Below are positions 54,971-64,000 of a DNA stretch of 64,000 bases, piece by piece (position 1 is the first letter of the stretch; the number at the start of each line of letters is the position of its first letter). A program made the position numbers and the translations under genes. Location of the stretch: the NCBI GenBank assembly GCA_022823365.1, contig JAJDXG010000041.1:41268-105267 (forward strand). The letters are read 5' to 3'. The notes beneath the pieces were generated by a model. That model was not told the DNA's origin, did not search any database, and was given only the letters and a program-made list of their open reading frames with translations. The stretch is from Gemmatimonadota bacterium (lineage in GTDB: Bacteria; Gemmatimonadota; Gemmatimonadetes; Longimicrobiales; Gaopeijiaceae).

Positions 54971-55861
54971 ATGCTGGGGATAGACCTGAGCGGGAAACGC
55001 GCGTTCATCGCCGGGGTCGCGGACGACAGAGGGTACGGCTGGGCCATCGCCCGGGCGCTGGCTGCGGCCGGCGCCACGATCTGCCTGGGCACCTGGCCAC
55101 CGGTGATGCGCATCTTCCGGATGAGCCTGAAGAGGGGAAGGCTGGATCGCTCGCTCCCGGGCGGGGGCGAACTCGAAATCGAGAAGATCTATCCCCTCGA
55201 CGCCATCTTCGACACCCCGGAGGACATTCCGGCGAAGTACCGCGATGACAAGCGCTATCGCGCGGTCGACGGCTACACCATCCAGGAGGTCGCGGACACC
55301 CTTCGCGCCGATTTTGGAGATGGGTGCCTGGATATCCTCGTGCACTCGCTCGCGAACGGCCCGGAGGTGCGCAAGCCGCTCATCGAGACCAGCCGCAGCG
55401 GCTATCTGGCGGCGATCAGCGCCAGTTCCTACTCCCTCGTGAGCATGGTCCAGCGCTTCGGTCCCCTCATGCGACCGGGCGCGGCGGCGGTCTCGCTGAG
55501 CTACCTGGCCTCCGAGCGGGTCATCCCCGGCTATGGCGGAGGGATGAGCGCGGCCAAGGCGGCGCTCGAGAGCGATACCCGCGTGCTCGCCTTCGAGGCG
55601 GGGAGGCGGTGGGGGATGCGGGTGAACACCATCAGCGCGGGCCCGTTGCCCAGCCGGGCGGCATCGGCGATCGGCCTGATCGACCGCATGGTCGAGTACT
55701 ACCGCGCCAACGCGGCCCTGCCGGAGGTCAACACCGCCGACGACGTGGCCAACGCGGCCGCCTTCCTGTGCTCGCCGCTGGGGGCGGGGATCACCGGCGC
55801 GACCCTCCATGTGGACAAGGGCTACCACGTCATGGGCATCGCGGCCGAGCCGCAGTTGTAG
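54971..55861 (+). CDS. fabI: Enoyl-[acyl-carrier-protein] reductase, plant/apicomplexan-type FabI
   Basis: A 296-aa NADH-dependent reductase of the SDR fold (last step of fatty-acid elongation). NAD motif [20 protein letters not shown]. The catalytic Tyr-x6-Lys region reads [17 protein letters not shown], and the family's plant/Plasmodium-type insertion is present between the first strands ([20 protein letters not shown]). ATG 54971 follows the DUF2157 stop by one base. Confidence 0.9.
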   Translation: MLGIDLSGKRAFIAGVADDRGYGWAIARALAAAGATICLGTWPPVMRIFRMSLKRGRLDRSLPGGGELEIEKIYPLDAIFDTPEDIPAKYRDDKRYRAVDGYTIQEVADTLRADFGDGCLDILVHSLANGPEVRKPLIETSRSGYLAAISASSYSLVSMVQRFGPLMRPGAAAVSLSYLASERVIPGYGGGMSAAKAALESDTRVLAFEAGRRWGMRVNTISAGPLPSRAASAIGLIDRMVEYYRANAALPEVNTADDVANAAAFLCSPLGAGITGATLHVDKGYHVMGIAAEPQL

Positions 55862-55865
55862 GGCG

Positions 55866-57221
55866 GTGCGCGGCGGGCGCCCCTTCGGCGATGCCCTCCC
55901 GCACATGCGGGTCACGCCCCCGGGGCCGCGCTCGCGGGCACTCGGGAAGCGGCTGCGGCGGGCGGAGTCCCGCAACGTAACCTTCATCGGCGACCGCTTC
56001 CCGGTATTCTGGGAAGAAGCGCTTGGGGCTAACGTGCGCGATGTCGACGACAACGTGTACGTCGACCTCACGGGGGCGTTCGGGGTGGCTCTCGCCGGCC
56101 ACCGCCATCCGCGAATCATGCGGGCGACCACCGGGCAGCAACAGCGGCTGACCCACGGCATGGGCGACATCCATCCCCCGGCGGCCAAGGTTGAACTGCT
56201 GGAACGCCTGGCGGGGCTCGCACCCTGGCCGGAAGCGCGCGCCGTTCTGGCCTCCGCGGGTTCCGAAGCTGTGGAAATCGCGCTGAAAACCGCCGAGTTA
56301 TCCACAGGAAAGTCAGGCATCCTGGCCTTTGAGTGTGGATATCACGGGTTGACCCTCGGTGCGCTGGCCACCACCCACCGCGACGACTTCCGCGCGCCTT
56401 TCCGCAGGCGCCTCTACGACGGCGTGGCGTTCGTTCCGTTTCCGGTCCGCCCGGAAGAGATGTCGCCGAGCCTCGCGTCGTGCGAGCGGGCGTTCGGGGA
56501 TGGCGCCCGCCGTGGTGACGCGATCGGAGCGGTGCTGGTGGAGCCGGTGCAGGGCCGGGGGGGCGTGCGCATCCCGCCGCCGGGTTTTTTCGCGGAACTG
56601 TGTGCCCTCGCCCGGCGGCACGCGGCGGTGGTCGTGGCCGACGAGGTGTTCACCGGCCTCGGCCGCTGCGGGAGCATGTTCGCCGGGCCCGCTCTCGGCC
56701 TCGACGCCGACCTCATCTGTCTGGGCAAGGCGCTGGGCGGCGGCTTCCCGCTGAGCGCGTGCCTGGGGACGCGAGAGATATTCGACGCCTGGCCGGAGTC
56801 CGCCGGCGAAGCCCTGCACACCAGCACCTTTCTCGGACATCCGGTCGCGTGTGCCGCGTCGCTGGCCTTCCTGGACCTGGTGGAGTCGGAGCGGCTCGAC
56901 CGCCGCGCCGCGCGCATGGGTGAGCACCTGGTTGCGCGTCTGCGCGACGCACTGGCGGGCGTCGGGCACGTGAGCGATGTGCGGGGGCTGGGCCTGCTCG
57001 CGGGAGTCGAAATCGCGGCCGACAGGAACGCGGATGGAGGCGGGCAGCCCGGAGCCGGAGCCCGCATCGCCGCCCAGGTCCTGACGCAAGGCATCCTGGT
57101 GCTGCCCGCGGGCGAGCAGGGTCAGGTGATCGAACTGACCCCTCCGGCAACCATGTCCCGCGACCTCCTGGACCGCGCGCTGGAGCAACTGGCCCAGGCC
57201 GTCATCGATTCCTCAGAATAG
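55866..57221 (+). CDS. Class III aminotransferase
   Basis: 451 aa from GTG 55866. The N-terminal LPHMRVTPPGPRSRALGKRL and SRNVTFIGDRFPVFWEEALG are typical of 4-aminobutyrate/acetylornithine-type enzymes. PLP lysine is in LICLGKALGGGFPLSA, with the Asp in VVVADEVFTGLGR. The end of the gene overlaps the convergent hydrolase by nine bases. Substrate not predictable; GABA, ornithine or beta-alanine are options. Confidence 0.85.
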   Translation: MRGGRPFGDALPHMRVTPPGPRSRALGKRLRRAESRNVTFIGDRFPVFWEEALGANVRDVDDNVYVDLTGAFGVALAGHRHPRIMRATTGQQQRLTHGMGDIHPPAAKVELLERLAGLAPWPEARAVLASAGSEAVEIALKTAELSTGKSGILAFECGYHGLTLGALATTHRDDFRAPFRRRLYDGVAFVPFPVRPEEMSPSLASCERAFGDGARRGDAIGAVLVEPVQGRGGVRIPPPGFFAELCALARRHAAVVVADEVFTGLGRCGSMFAGPALGLDADLICLGKALGGGFPLSACLGTREIFDAWPESAGEALHTSTFLGHPVACAASLAFLDLVESERLDRRAARMGEHLVARLRDALAGVGHVSDVRGLGLLAGVEIAADRNADGGGQPGAGARIAAQVLTQGILVLPAGEQGQVIELTPPATMSRDLLDRALEQLAQAVIDSSE

Positions 57222-58127
57222 ACCGCTCGCCTTCAGATACTCGAGCGTCGCCGCCGCGCACGCCTCCGGCTGCTCCAGTTGCACGAGGTGCGTTCCTCCG
57301 GGGATCCAGGCGTAGTCAACGGTCGGGATATGATGGAGTTCGGTGGTCGGGAAATAAGTGTAGGGGATGCCGGGGTCGGCCCCGATGACCATCGTCGGAC
57401 ACGCGAGCGCCCCGAAATCGACCAGCGCCGCATACTGTCCGCCGTACCTGTAGATCCCGGCCTCGTACTCGCGGGGACAGCGAAGGGTATACCCGTCGCC
57501 GTCCGCGGATCGGCGCAGCGTCGTCCGGGCCATGAGGCGGCGGACTCCGGGGGCCACGTACTGGAACGCGGGCATGTACAGCAGCACCTCCGCGAAGTCC
57601 GCGCGGGTCGGATACCGGGCCGCGCGCGCAAGCGTCGTCGTGACCGCGCGCCTCGCCACATCCGCGAACTCCTCCCGCGCGGGGCCGAACTCGCACAGCG
57701 GCGGATCGAAGAGAACGCGGGCCACGAACTCGCCACCGCGCGTGGGAGACAGCAGCGCGACCAGGCCCGAGAGTGAATGGAACACGCCGGCCTGCGGCTT
57801 CTTCCCGAATCCCTGCCGGACGGCCTCCTGGATGCGCAGGTGGTCGTCGATGAGCGTAGGCACATTATGGGTCCGCAGCGGCCCGGTGGTATTCCAGCCG
57901 TGGTTCCTGAGGTCGTAGAGCACGAGATCGAAATCGTCCGCGAACAGCGACCAGAACGGGTAGTAGAGGTCGATCGCGAGGCTGTTGCCGTGGCTCACGA
58001 CGATGCGCGGGCCGGAGGGATTCCCGTGCCGCCGGAGCGTGGTCACGGCGCCGTCGCCCAGACGCACATCGTGCACGGCGAGAGGCTCGGGCACCTGCCA
58101 GACCTGCGTGCCTTCAGGGTCGCTCAT
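57213..58127 (-). CDS. Alpha/beta hydrolase
   Basis: A 304-aa hydrolase-fold protein. The first strand and oxyanion turn lie in IVVSHGNSLAIDLYYPFWSL. The nucleophile region is GVFHSLSGLVALL. The acid and His lie in VIGADPGIPYTYFP and IPGGTHLVQLEQPEA. Substrate unknown. Confidence 0.75.
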   Translation of the reverse strand: MSDPEGTQVWQVPEPLAVHDVRLGDGAVTTLRRHGNPSGPRIVVSHGNSLAIDLYYPFWSLFADDFDLVLYDLRNHGWNTTGPLRTHNVPTLIDDHLRIQEAVRQGFGKKPQAGVFHSLSGLVALLSPTRGGEFVARVLFDPPLCEFGPAREEFADVARRAVTTTLARAARYPTRADFAEVLLYMPAFQYVAPGVRRLMARTTLRRSADGDGYTLRCPREYEAGIYRYGGQYAALVDFGALACPTMVIGADPGIPYTYFPTTELHHIPTVDYAWIPGGTHLVQLEQPEACAAATLEYLKASGLF

Positions 58128-58146
58128 TGGCGGAAACGGGTGGGGG

Positions 58147-58176
58147 TTGATTCAATGCGGGGAAAGTCGGTATCTT
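58147..58176 (+). promoter_or_regulatory. Promoter of the tRNA-Glu/tRNA-Val pair
   Basis: TTGATT (58147-58152), an 18-base spacer and TATCTT (58171-58176) lie 22 bases before tRNA-Glu. Confidence 0.65.
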
Positions 58177-58197
58177 ACCGGCCCTTTGCTTGAAGAC

Positions 58198-58270
58198 GCC
58201 CCCATCGTCTAGTGGCCTAGGATACTTGGTTCTCAGCCAAGAGACCGGGGTTCGACTCCCCGTGGGGGTA
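58198..58270 (+). tRNA. tRNA-Glu (CTC)
   Basis: Acceptor GCCCCCA/TGGGGGT (one G-U pair), anticodon arm CTTGG-TTCTCAG-CCAAG with anticodon CTC, T arm CGGGG-TTCGACT-CCCCG. CCA is not encoded. Confidence 0.95.
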
Positions 58271-58317
58271 TCGCGGAACGCGGGCCGTCGCCTTCGGGTG
58301 CGGCCCGGATTCCGTTT

Positions 58318-58390
58318 GGCCGCTTAGCTCAGTTGGCAGAGCACTACGCTCACATCGTAGGGGTCGCTGGTTCGAGTCCAGCAGCGGCCA
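58318..58390 (+). tRNA. tRNA-Val (CAC)
   Basis: Acceptor GGCCGCT/AGCGGCC, anticodon arm CTACG-CTCACAT-CGTAG with anticodon CAC, T arm GCTGG-TTCGAGT-CCAGC. It lies 47 bases after tRNA-Glu, probably on the same transcript. Confidence 0.95.
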
Positions 58391-58399
58391 CTCCTCGCT

Positions 58400-60478
58400 T
58401 CATCCCGCCAGCCGCCTCGTCATCTCCACGGGCCGCGGCCGGGCCCCCGGCTTCCACGCGGTCACGTAGCCCGCCACCGCGCTCGCCGCAACGGAATATG
58501 GCGAAGCCAGGTACAGTTGACCCGGCCCCGAGCGTCCCGGAAAGTTGCGGTTCTGGGAGGAGATGCTCACCTCGTCGGGGCGGCGCGTGACCCCGGGTCC
58601 GGCGTTGATGCACGCGCCGCATCCCGGCTCGATGAAGGTGGCGCCGATGCGCCGGAAGAGGTCCAGGTAGCCCCGCTCCCGGCAGTACTCGCGCACATCG
58701 GTCGAGCCGCACTGGATGAAGCACTCCACGTCCGGGTGCACGCCCAGTCCCCAGCGGTCGTGCATCTCGCGGAAGACGCGGGCGTACATGTCCATGTCCT
58801 CCTTCTTGCCCGCCGTGCACGACCCCGCGTAGGCGATGTCGATGCGGATGCGCTCCGGCTCGAGGTCGTCGAGCGGCACCCCGTTGCCGGGGTCGTTGGG
58901 GAGCGCCGCCATGGGCTGGATGGCGGAGGCGTCGATCTCGATCACGCGCACGTAGTCGGCGCCCGGGTCGCTGTGCATGTCGCGCGCCAGCGCCTCCGCC
59001 CGCGCCCGCTCCATCCCGCGCTCGGCGACCAGGTACTCCACGGACTCCCCGTCCGCCGCCACCAGCCCGGTGAAGGCGCCCACCTCCGCGGCCATGTTGG
59101 TCATGGTGGCGCGCTCGTCCACCGGCAGAGCCTCGACGGCCGGCCCCGCGTACTCGATGATCTGCCCGATCGCGTGGCCGTCGCGGATGTAGGGGTGGCG
59201 CAGGATCTCGAGCATGTAGTCCTTGGCGGTCACCCCCTCGGCGGGCGTTCCCGAGATCACCACCTTGAAGGAGGGGGGGACCTGCACGCGCACGTCCCTC
59301 GTGATCCAGGAGTTGAAGATGGCCGTCGTGCCCACCCCGAATGCCAGCGCGCCGATCGCGCCCGCGTGGGGCGTGTGCGAGTCCGAGCCGATGATGAGCA
59401 TGCCCGGCTCCGCGTAGTCCTCGAGGATCTTGGAGTGGCAGATGGCGACCGACCCCATCCGGTGCCCCATCTGCTCCCCATAGAGGCGGATGCCCTGCTT
59501 CTCCGCGAACTCGCGCTGCTTCACCTCGAGCTGGTTGGCGACCTCGAGCAGCCCCTCCTCGATGCGTTCCTGGCTCATGGCCTTGTGCAGGAAGGTCAGA
59601 TGGTCGCGGAAGAAGAGCACGCTGTCCGGGTCCTGCACCCGTCCCTCGGGCCCCATCTTCTGTTCGAAGAAGATGGCCGCCATGGGCGTTACGTATTCGT
59701 GCGAGAAGCGGATGTCGGTGCGGAAGAAGCCGGCCTCGCCCGGGGTCACCGCGTCGACGCCGACTTTGCCATCCGCCGGATCCACCACCCAGTGGCGGGC
59801 GAAGATCTTCTCCGCGAGGGTCATGGGACGGGCCGAGGACCCCGGCGCCGGCACCGTCGCCCTGGCCTGCATGCGGGCCACGTTGAACTCGAAGAGGCCC
59901 CCGTACTCGATGATCTGCCGGGCGATGTCGTCCTTGCCGCGCGTGAACTCCTCGAGCCGGAGCGGCTCTCCGCGGGCGATGCGCTCCGCCACGCCGAAGT
60001 CGGTGGTGGTGAGCACGCCCAGGTTCTGGCAGTTCTCGTTGTAGATGCGCTCGATGCTCTCGCTGACCACGACCTGGATGCCGGCCATCAGTTCGGCGTA
60101 GGGGCTCTGTTCCCGGCTGGAGCCCTTGCCCCGCCGCCTGCCCGCGACCGAGCACACGAAGCCGCCGTCGCGCACGCTCGCCCGACCGACCGGATACTCC
60201 TCGGCCGCGCTCTCCGCGTTCGTGGTGCGCAGCCCGAGGTACGGGAATTCTCCCAGCGTCCTGTCGTAGAAGAAGCAGATGTACGCAGGGGTGATCTCGT
60301 CGGTCGATATCTGGTCGCGCAGGCGGGCGCGCAACTCCTCGCTCAGTTCCAGGTCCAGTCCCTCGTAGAGCTGTGCGCGCAAGAGGGCGGTGTCGTCGGC
60401 CAGGTACAGCACGCGTCCGCGCACCTCGAGCGTGTCGGGCCGCTTCGGCGTCGGGCGGGTCAGTAGATCCCCGGCCAT
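58400..60478 (-). CDS. Aconitase-family hydro-lyase with swivel domain first
   Basis: A 692-aa protein. The swivel (domain 4) part is N-terminal: the loop GKGSSREQSPYAELMAGIQ lies near residues 116-134. The catalytic domains 1-3 follow: GSDSHTPHAGAIGALAFGVG, then cluster Cys in GSCTAGKKEDM and GCGACINAGPG. The order matches AcnB minus its HEAT-like domain, and resembles LeuD fused before LeuC. Aconitate, homoaconitate or isopropylmalate are all possible substrates. Ends next to tRNA-Val. Confidence 0.85.
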   Translation of the reverse strand: MAGDLLTRPTPKRPDTLEVRGRVLYLADDTALLRAQLYEGLDLELSEELRARLRDQISTDEITPAYICFFYDRTLGEFPYLGLRTTNAESAAEEYPVGRASVRDGGFVCSVAGRRRGKGSSREQSPYAELMAGIQVVVSESIERIYNENCQNLGVLTTTDFGVAERIARGEPLRLEEFTRGKDDIARQIIEYGGLFEFNVARMQARATVPAPGSSARPMTLAEKIFARHWVVDPADGKVGVDAVTPGEAGFFRTDIRFSHEYVTPMAAIFFEQKMGPEGRVQDPDSVLFFRDHLTFLHKAMSQERIEEGLLEVANQLEVKQREFAEKQGIRLYGEQMGHRMGSVAICHSKILEDYAEPGMLIIGSDSHTPHAGAIGALAFGVGTTAIFNSWITRDVRVQVPPSFKVVISGTPAEGVTAKDYMLEILRHPYIRDGHAIGQIIEYAGPAVEALPVDERATMTNMAAEVGAFTGLVAADGESVEYLVAERGMERARAEALARDMHSDPGADYVRVIEIDASAIQPMAALPNDPGNGVPLDDLEPERIRIDIAYAGSCTAGKKEDMDMYARVFREMHDRWGLGVHPDVECFIQCGSTDVREYCRERGYLDLFRRIGATFIEPGCGACINAGPGVTRRPDEVSISSQNRNFPGRSGPGQLYLASPYSVAASAVAGYVTAWKPGARPRPVEMTRRLAG

Positions 60479-60485
60479 CCGCGCC

Positions 60486-61919
60486 TCAGCTGAAGTCGAC
60501 GCCGAAGAGCACGGCGATGATGATGGCGGCCACGGCCGCCGGCGCCACGAAGCGGATGAAGAAGCGCCACGCGCCGTAGTGGAACCAGCGCGGTTGGGTG
60601 CCGTCCTCGAGCTCGCCTCGGGTCGCCTCGCGGGTCATGAACCATCCCGCCGCCAGCGTGATGAAGAACCCGCCTGTTGGCAGCATCCAGTTCGACACGA
60701 AATGGTCGGCGTTGGCAAACCACCCCACCTTCCCGCCGCCGAAGAACGGGACGCTCATGGTCGAGAGAAGCCCTCCGCCCTCGACACCCAGGAGGCCGGG
60801 GATCGATAGCACGGCGAGAGTGGTGAAGGCGAAGATGGCCGCCCCGGCGCTGATCGTGGCCTTGTGGCGCGTCAGGCCCCGCTCGTCGATCAGGTACGCC
60901 GAAACCACCTCGAGCAGCGAGATCGTCGAGGTGAGCGCGGCCAGCGCCACCAGAACATAGAAGAGTGGACCGAGCACCACGCCAAAGGGAACCTCGCTGT
61001 AGAAGAGCTGGGGCAGCGAGATGAAGAGCATTCCGACCGTCGAGCCGCCTACCTCGTCGCGCATCCCGGCCACCGAGAAGATCACCGAGAACATGACCAC
61101 GGTTGCGACCAGGGCGATCAGCGTGTCGAGCGCCACGATCGCGCCGGACGCCTTCACGACCGAGTGCTTGCGCGAGATGTACGACCCGTAGGTGATCATC
61201 GCGCCCATTCCGAGCGAAAGAGTGAAGAATGAGTGGCCGAGCGCCTCGAGGATCGCTCCCCTCTCCAGCTCCGCGAAGTTGGGCCGAAAGATGTGGTTGA
61301 GCGCCTCGCCCGCTCCGCTCATGCCCAGTGCGCTCACCAACATGAGGAGCAGGATGCCGAAGAGGATGGGCAGGAAGATCCGCGCAATCCGCTCGATCCC
61401 CTTGCTCACGCCGAAATAGACCACTGCGATGGTTCCGAGGCTGAACCCCAGGGAGAGCAGCAACTGCAGGCCGGTGTTGAGCGCCTGCGTGTTGAAGAGG
61501 TCACCGGCCGACATGTCGGCGGGGTAGCCGCCGAGGGTCCACCCGACCGTCTGCGTGAAGTAATAGAGCGACCACCCGGCGATGACCGTGTAGTAGCTGA
61601 GCAGGATGAAGCCGGCCAGCACGCCCCAGCCCCCCACCAGTGCCCCGAGCCTGCGTCCGCCGGGCCACTTCGACGTCACCGCTTCCTTCAGCGCGCCCAC
61701 CGCGCTCTTTTGGCTGCGCCGCCCGATCAGCAGCTCGGCCAGCATGATCGGCAGGCCGACCGCGGCGATGCAGATCAAGTACACGAGGACGAAGGCCCCG
61801 CCGTTGTTCTCCCAGGTGATGAACGGGAATTTCCACAAGTTGCCGAGGCCGATCGCGCTGCCGGTGGCGGCAAGCACGAGGCCTGCGTTGGAGCTCCAGT
61901 GGTCTCGCTGCTGTGACAT
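60486..61919 (-). CDS. Sodium-dependent transporter (SNF/NSS family)
   Basis: A 477-aa transporter with about 11-12 helices. The first helix carries the Na+ site signature (LVLAATGSAIGLGNLWKFPF). FFTLSLGMGAMITYGSYISR is the family motif in the middle. ATG 61917-61919 gives the normal N-terminus (MSQQRDHWSSNAGLVLAATG). Substrate (amino acid or osmolyte) is not readable. Confidence 0.9.
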   Translation of the reverse strand: MSQQRDHWSSNAGLVLAATGSAIGLGNLWKFPFITWENNGGAFVLVYLICIAAVGLPIMLAELLIGRRSQKSAVGALKEAVTSKWPGGRRLGALVGGWGVLAGFILLSYYTVIAGWSLYYFTQTVGWTLGGYPADMSAGDLFNTQALNTGLQLLLSLGFSLGTIAVVYFGVSKGIERIARIFLPILFGILLLMLVSALGMSGAGEALNHIFRPNFAELERGAILEALGHSFFTLSLGMGAMITYGSYISRKHSVVKASGAIVALDTLIALVATVVMFSVIFSVAGMRDEVGGSTVGMLFISLPQLFYSEVPFGVVLGPLFYVLVALAALTSTISLLEVVSAYLIDERGLTRHKATISAGAAIFAFTTLAVLSIPGLLGVEGGGLLSTMSVPFFGGGKVGWFANADHFVSNWMLPTGGFFITLAAGWFMTREATRGELEDGTQPRWFHYGAWRFFIRFVAPAAVAAIIIAVLFGVDFS

Positions 61920-61991
61920 GGCGTGTTCTCGGGGCTGGTCGTCCCGGTCATCGGGACGAGGGGTCGGGTCGAAGTTGCCGCGGGACGGCTC

Positions 61992-61997
61992 TATATT
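61992..61997 (+). promoter_or_regulatory. Possible -10 element upstream of the BMP-family lipoprotein
   Basis: TATATT, 102 bases before the ATG at 62100, without a clear -35. Confidence 0.3.
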
Positions 61998-62099
61998 GCG
62001 CGCGGGACAAGGCGGTGCGCCAGTCATGACAGGCTGCCTCGAGCGGGGCCACTCCCGCTCCAGCTGAAAGGTCCCGGCGTCCGGAACAGGGAGATACTC

Positions 62100-63143
62100 A
62101 TGAGCCATTCGAGGGTTCGGCGTTCGGTCCGCGCGCTCGCCGCGGCGTGTCTCGTGGGCGGGTTGGTCATCGGTTGCGGGGGAGGAGAGAACGACTTTCC
62201 GGACGACGCGTTGCGCGTCGCGCTGCTGACGTCCGGGCCCGTGAGCGACGCCGGATGGTACGCGGGAGCGTACGAGGGCCTGCTGCTGATCGAGGAGTCG
62301 CTCGGGGCGCAGGTCAGCCATCAGCAGACACGCTCGCCCGCCGAGTTCGACGAGGCCTTCTTCTCGTATGGTTCCTCGGGCTACGACCTGGTCTTCGCGC
62401 ACGGCTTCGAGTACCAGGACGCGGCGCTGCGCGCCGGGGAGGAGTTCCCGGACCTGACCATCGTCGTCTCCAGCGGGGGACGGATTTCGGACAATGTGCG
62501 CTCGCTGATCTTCCGCCTGGAGGAAGGCAGCTATCTCGCCGGGATGATGGCGGGAGGCCTTACCCGGTCACGGGTGGTGGGGATGGTCGGGGGCGTGGCC
62601 ATTCCGCCCGCCCAGGGCACTTTCCGTGCCTTCGAGGCGGGCGCGCGCGCCATCGACCCGAACATCGAGGTGCTGGAAGCCTTCATCGGCAGCTGGGACG
62701 ATGTGGCGGCTGCCAGGGAGGCGGCGACCGCGCAGTTGAACCGGGGCGCCGATGTCCTCGTGCACAACACCGACGCGGCCAGCTTCGGCGTGTTTCAGGC
62801 GGTTCGGGAGGCGAACGCGGACGACGACCCGGTGTGGGCCATCGGCATGAACCGGGATCAGAACGACGTGGCCCCCGAGGTCATCGCGGGCAGCGCCGCC
62901 ATCGACATCCCCAGGGCCTTCCTGGACGTGGCGAGCCGGTTCACGGCCGGGGCGCTCCCGCCCGGGGCCCTCGATCTCAGTCTCGGCGAGGGGGTTGTGG
63001 ATTTCATCGTCAACCCGGTGGCGCTCGGCCGCATCCCCGCCGATCTGCTTGCACGCATCGACGAGGCGAGGGTGGCCATCCGGGAGGGCACGCTGGAGGT
63101 GCCCCGGATCGAGTTCCTGGAGGAGGAACCCGGAGGTCCTTGA
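62100..63143 (+). CDS. BMP-family substrate-binding lipoprotein
   Basis: A 347-aa lipoprotein (lipobox LVIGC, Cys26). The binding domain shows LRVALLTSGPVSDAGWYAGA, VFAHGFEYQDAALRAGEEFP, LEEGSYLAGMMAGGLTRSRV and GADVLVHNTDAASFGVFQAV, as in PnrA/BmpA-type purine-nucleoside receptors. AGGGAG ribosome-binding site. It works with the ABC ATPase that starts six bases downstream. Confidence 0.88.
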   Translation: MSHSRVRRSVRALAAACLVGGLVIGCGGGENDFPDDALRVALLTSGPVSDAGWYAGAYEGLLLIEESLGAQVSHQQTRSPAEFDEAFFSYGSSGYDLVFAHGFEYQDAALRAGEEFPDLTIVVSSGGRISDNVRSLIFRLEEGSYLAGMMAGGLTRSRVVGMVGGVAIPPAQGTFRAFEAGARAIDPNIEVLEAFIGSWDDVAAAREAATAQLNRGADVLVHNTDAASFGVFQAVREANADDDPVWAIGMNRDQNDVAPEVIAGSAAIDIPRAFLDVASRFTAGALPPGALDLSLGEGVVDFIVNPVALGRIPADLLARIDEARVAIREGTLEVPRIEFLEEEPGGP

Positions 63144-63148
63144 AGCCC

Positions 63149-64000
63149 ATGGGCGGCGCCGCCGTCGAGATGCGGTCGGTGAGCAAGCGCTTCGGATCCA
63201 TCGAGGCACTTGCCGACGCGAATCTCAGCGCCCGTCCCGGGGAGGTGCACGCGCTGCTGGGAGAGAACGGCGCCGGCAAGACCACGCTCATGCGGGTGCT
63301 GTGCGGTGCGCTCCGTCCGGACGGCGGCGAAGTTCTGGTCGAGGGTCGCCGGTTGCGGCCGGGCGGAACGCGGGCGGCGGCCACGGCCGGGATCGGGATG
63401 GTGCACCAGCATTTCACCCTGGTGCCCAGTCTGACGGTTGCCGAGAACGTGGCGCTGGGGACGCGGGAGGGCAGCGGGCTCCGGCTGGCCCTCGACCGCG
63501 TGCACGCCCGGCTCGCGGAACTGGAGCGGGTCACGGGGCTGCCGGTGGACCCCGGGGCTGCCGTGGCCGGTCTGTCGGTGGGCGCGAAACAGCGGGTGGA
63601 GATCCTTAAGGCGCTCTACCGGGATCCGCGCGTGCTGGTGCTGGACGAGCCGACGACGGTGCTGGGACCGCAGGAGGTGGACTGGCTGTTCGGCGTCCTG
63701 CGCTCGCTGGTGGAGGAGGGGCGTACGGTCCTGCTGATCGGGCACAAGCTGGACGAGATCCTGCGGGTGGCCGACCGGGTGACCGTGCTCCGGCGCGGCC
63801 GGACCGTCCTGGCGGAGAGGCGCAACGCGGTGGACGCGCCCGGGCTGGCGCGGGCGATGATCGGCCGGGAGACCACCCCGGCGCCCCGGTCGGCTCGGGC
63901 GGCCCGGCCCGTCCGGGTCGCAACGGGAGAGCGGGTGGCGCGCCTGGAGGCGGTGGGAGCCTTGGGCGAGGACGGCCGCCTGGCGGTGCGGGACGTCACC
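63149..64000 (+). CDS. ABC transporter ATPase (BMP-associated, nucleoside type), cut by right edge
   Basis: First 284 codons of a probable double-ATPase protein (family size ~500 aa). First ATPase: Walker A GENGAGKTTL, Q-loop MVHQHFTLVP, signature LSVGAKQRVEILKALYR (the variant typical of nucleoside and sugar importers) and Walker B VLVLDEPTTVLGPQE. ATG at 63149; a TTG at 63140 with GGAGG four bases upstream is an alternative. Membrane subunits are presumably beyond the window. Confidence 0.9.
   Translation, partial: MGGAAVEMRSVSKRFGSIEALADANLSARPGEVHALLGENGAGKTTLMRVLCGALRPDGGEVLVEGRRLRPGGTRAAATAGIGMVHQHFTLVPSLTVAENVALGTREGSGLRLALDRVHARLAELERVTGLPVDPGAAVAGLSVGAKQRVEILKALYRDPRVLVLDEPTTVLGPQEVDWLFGVLRSLVEEGRTVLLIGHKLDEILRVADRVTVLRRGRTVLAERRNAVDAPGLARAMIGRETTPAPRSARAARPVRVATGERVARLEAVGALGEDGRLAVRDVT

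Overview
The window is a chromosomal segment of a GC-rich, Gram-negative-type bacterium (outer-membrane barrel, many lipoproteins, SurA/DsbA-like exported proteins). Gene content and the style of the intergenic DNA suggest Gemmatimonadota, but no rRNA or marker phylogeny is available here, so this assignment is an inference. The left end is the replication-origin region. parS-like sites lie at 100-162. A leftward block reads rpmH, rnpA, yidD, yidC, mnmE, mnmG. dnaA and dnaN read rightward. A compact oriC with a DnaA-trio-like element sits between dnaA and dnaN. The 5' end of a LAGLIDADG-like ORF, translationally coupled to mnmG, runs off the left edge.

9-16 kb: pyrE faces dnaN. Then comes a rightward five-gene cluster: a PrcB-like lipoprotein, a membrane histidine kinase, an NtrC-type sigma54 activator, an exported coiled-coil protein and an outer-membrane barrel. 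It ends at a tRNA-Asn gene on the other strand. This cluster is the best candidate here for an undescribed envelope-sensing system. 16-24 kb: a conserved hypothetical, a PafA-type phosphatase with the full catalytic set, an AraC-type plus SARP/AAA/TPR regulator pair, and an exported cyanophycinase-like S51 hydrolase.

24-32 kb is mixed housekeeping: a DsbA-like lipoprotein, a membrane-anchored HTH/zinc-ribbon protein, an alpha/beta hydrolase, a frameshifted GNAT acetyltransferase, PduO-type cobalamin adenosyltransferase, a 7Fe ferredoxin, an M20 peptidase, a LiaF-like protein, arginase and bacilliredoxin. 32-38.5 kb holds a three-subunit molybdenum hydroxylase. Its flavin subunit carries the extra four-cysteine loop of 4-hydroxybenzoyl-CoA reductase. 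A DUF1460 amidase-like gene is inserted in the operon, and a zinc alcohol dehydrogenase follows.

38.5-44.5 kb is a complete leftward sufC-B-D-Rieske-S-U operon with a good promoter and a leader hairpin. 44.5-50.3 kb carries a TPR lipoprotein, a class V aminotransferase, an exported amidohydrolase, a VapBC-like toxin-antitoxin pair with an operator at the start codon, and a stand-alone RNA ligase. 50.6-58.4 kb carries ligA, a Na+/Ca2+ exchanger, a DUF2157 protein, a plant-type FabI, a class III aminotransferase, an alpha/beta hydrolase and tRNA-Glu/tRNA-Val. 58.4-64 kb carries an aconitase-family enzyme with the swivel domain first, an SNF-family transporter, and a BMP-type nucleoside-uptake binding protein with the start of its ABC ATPase, which is cut by the right edge.
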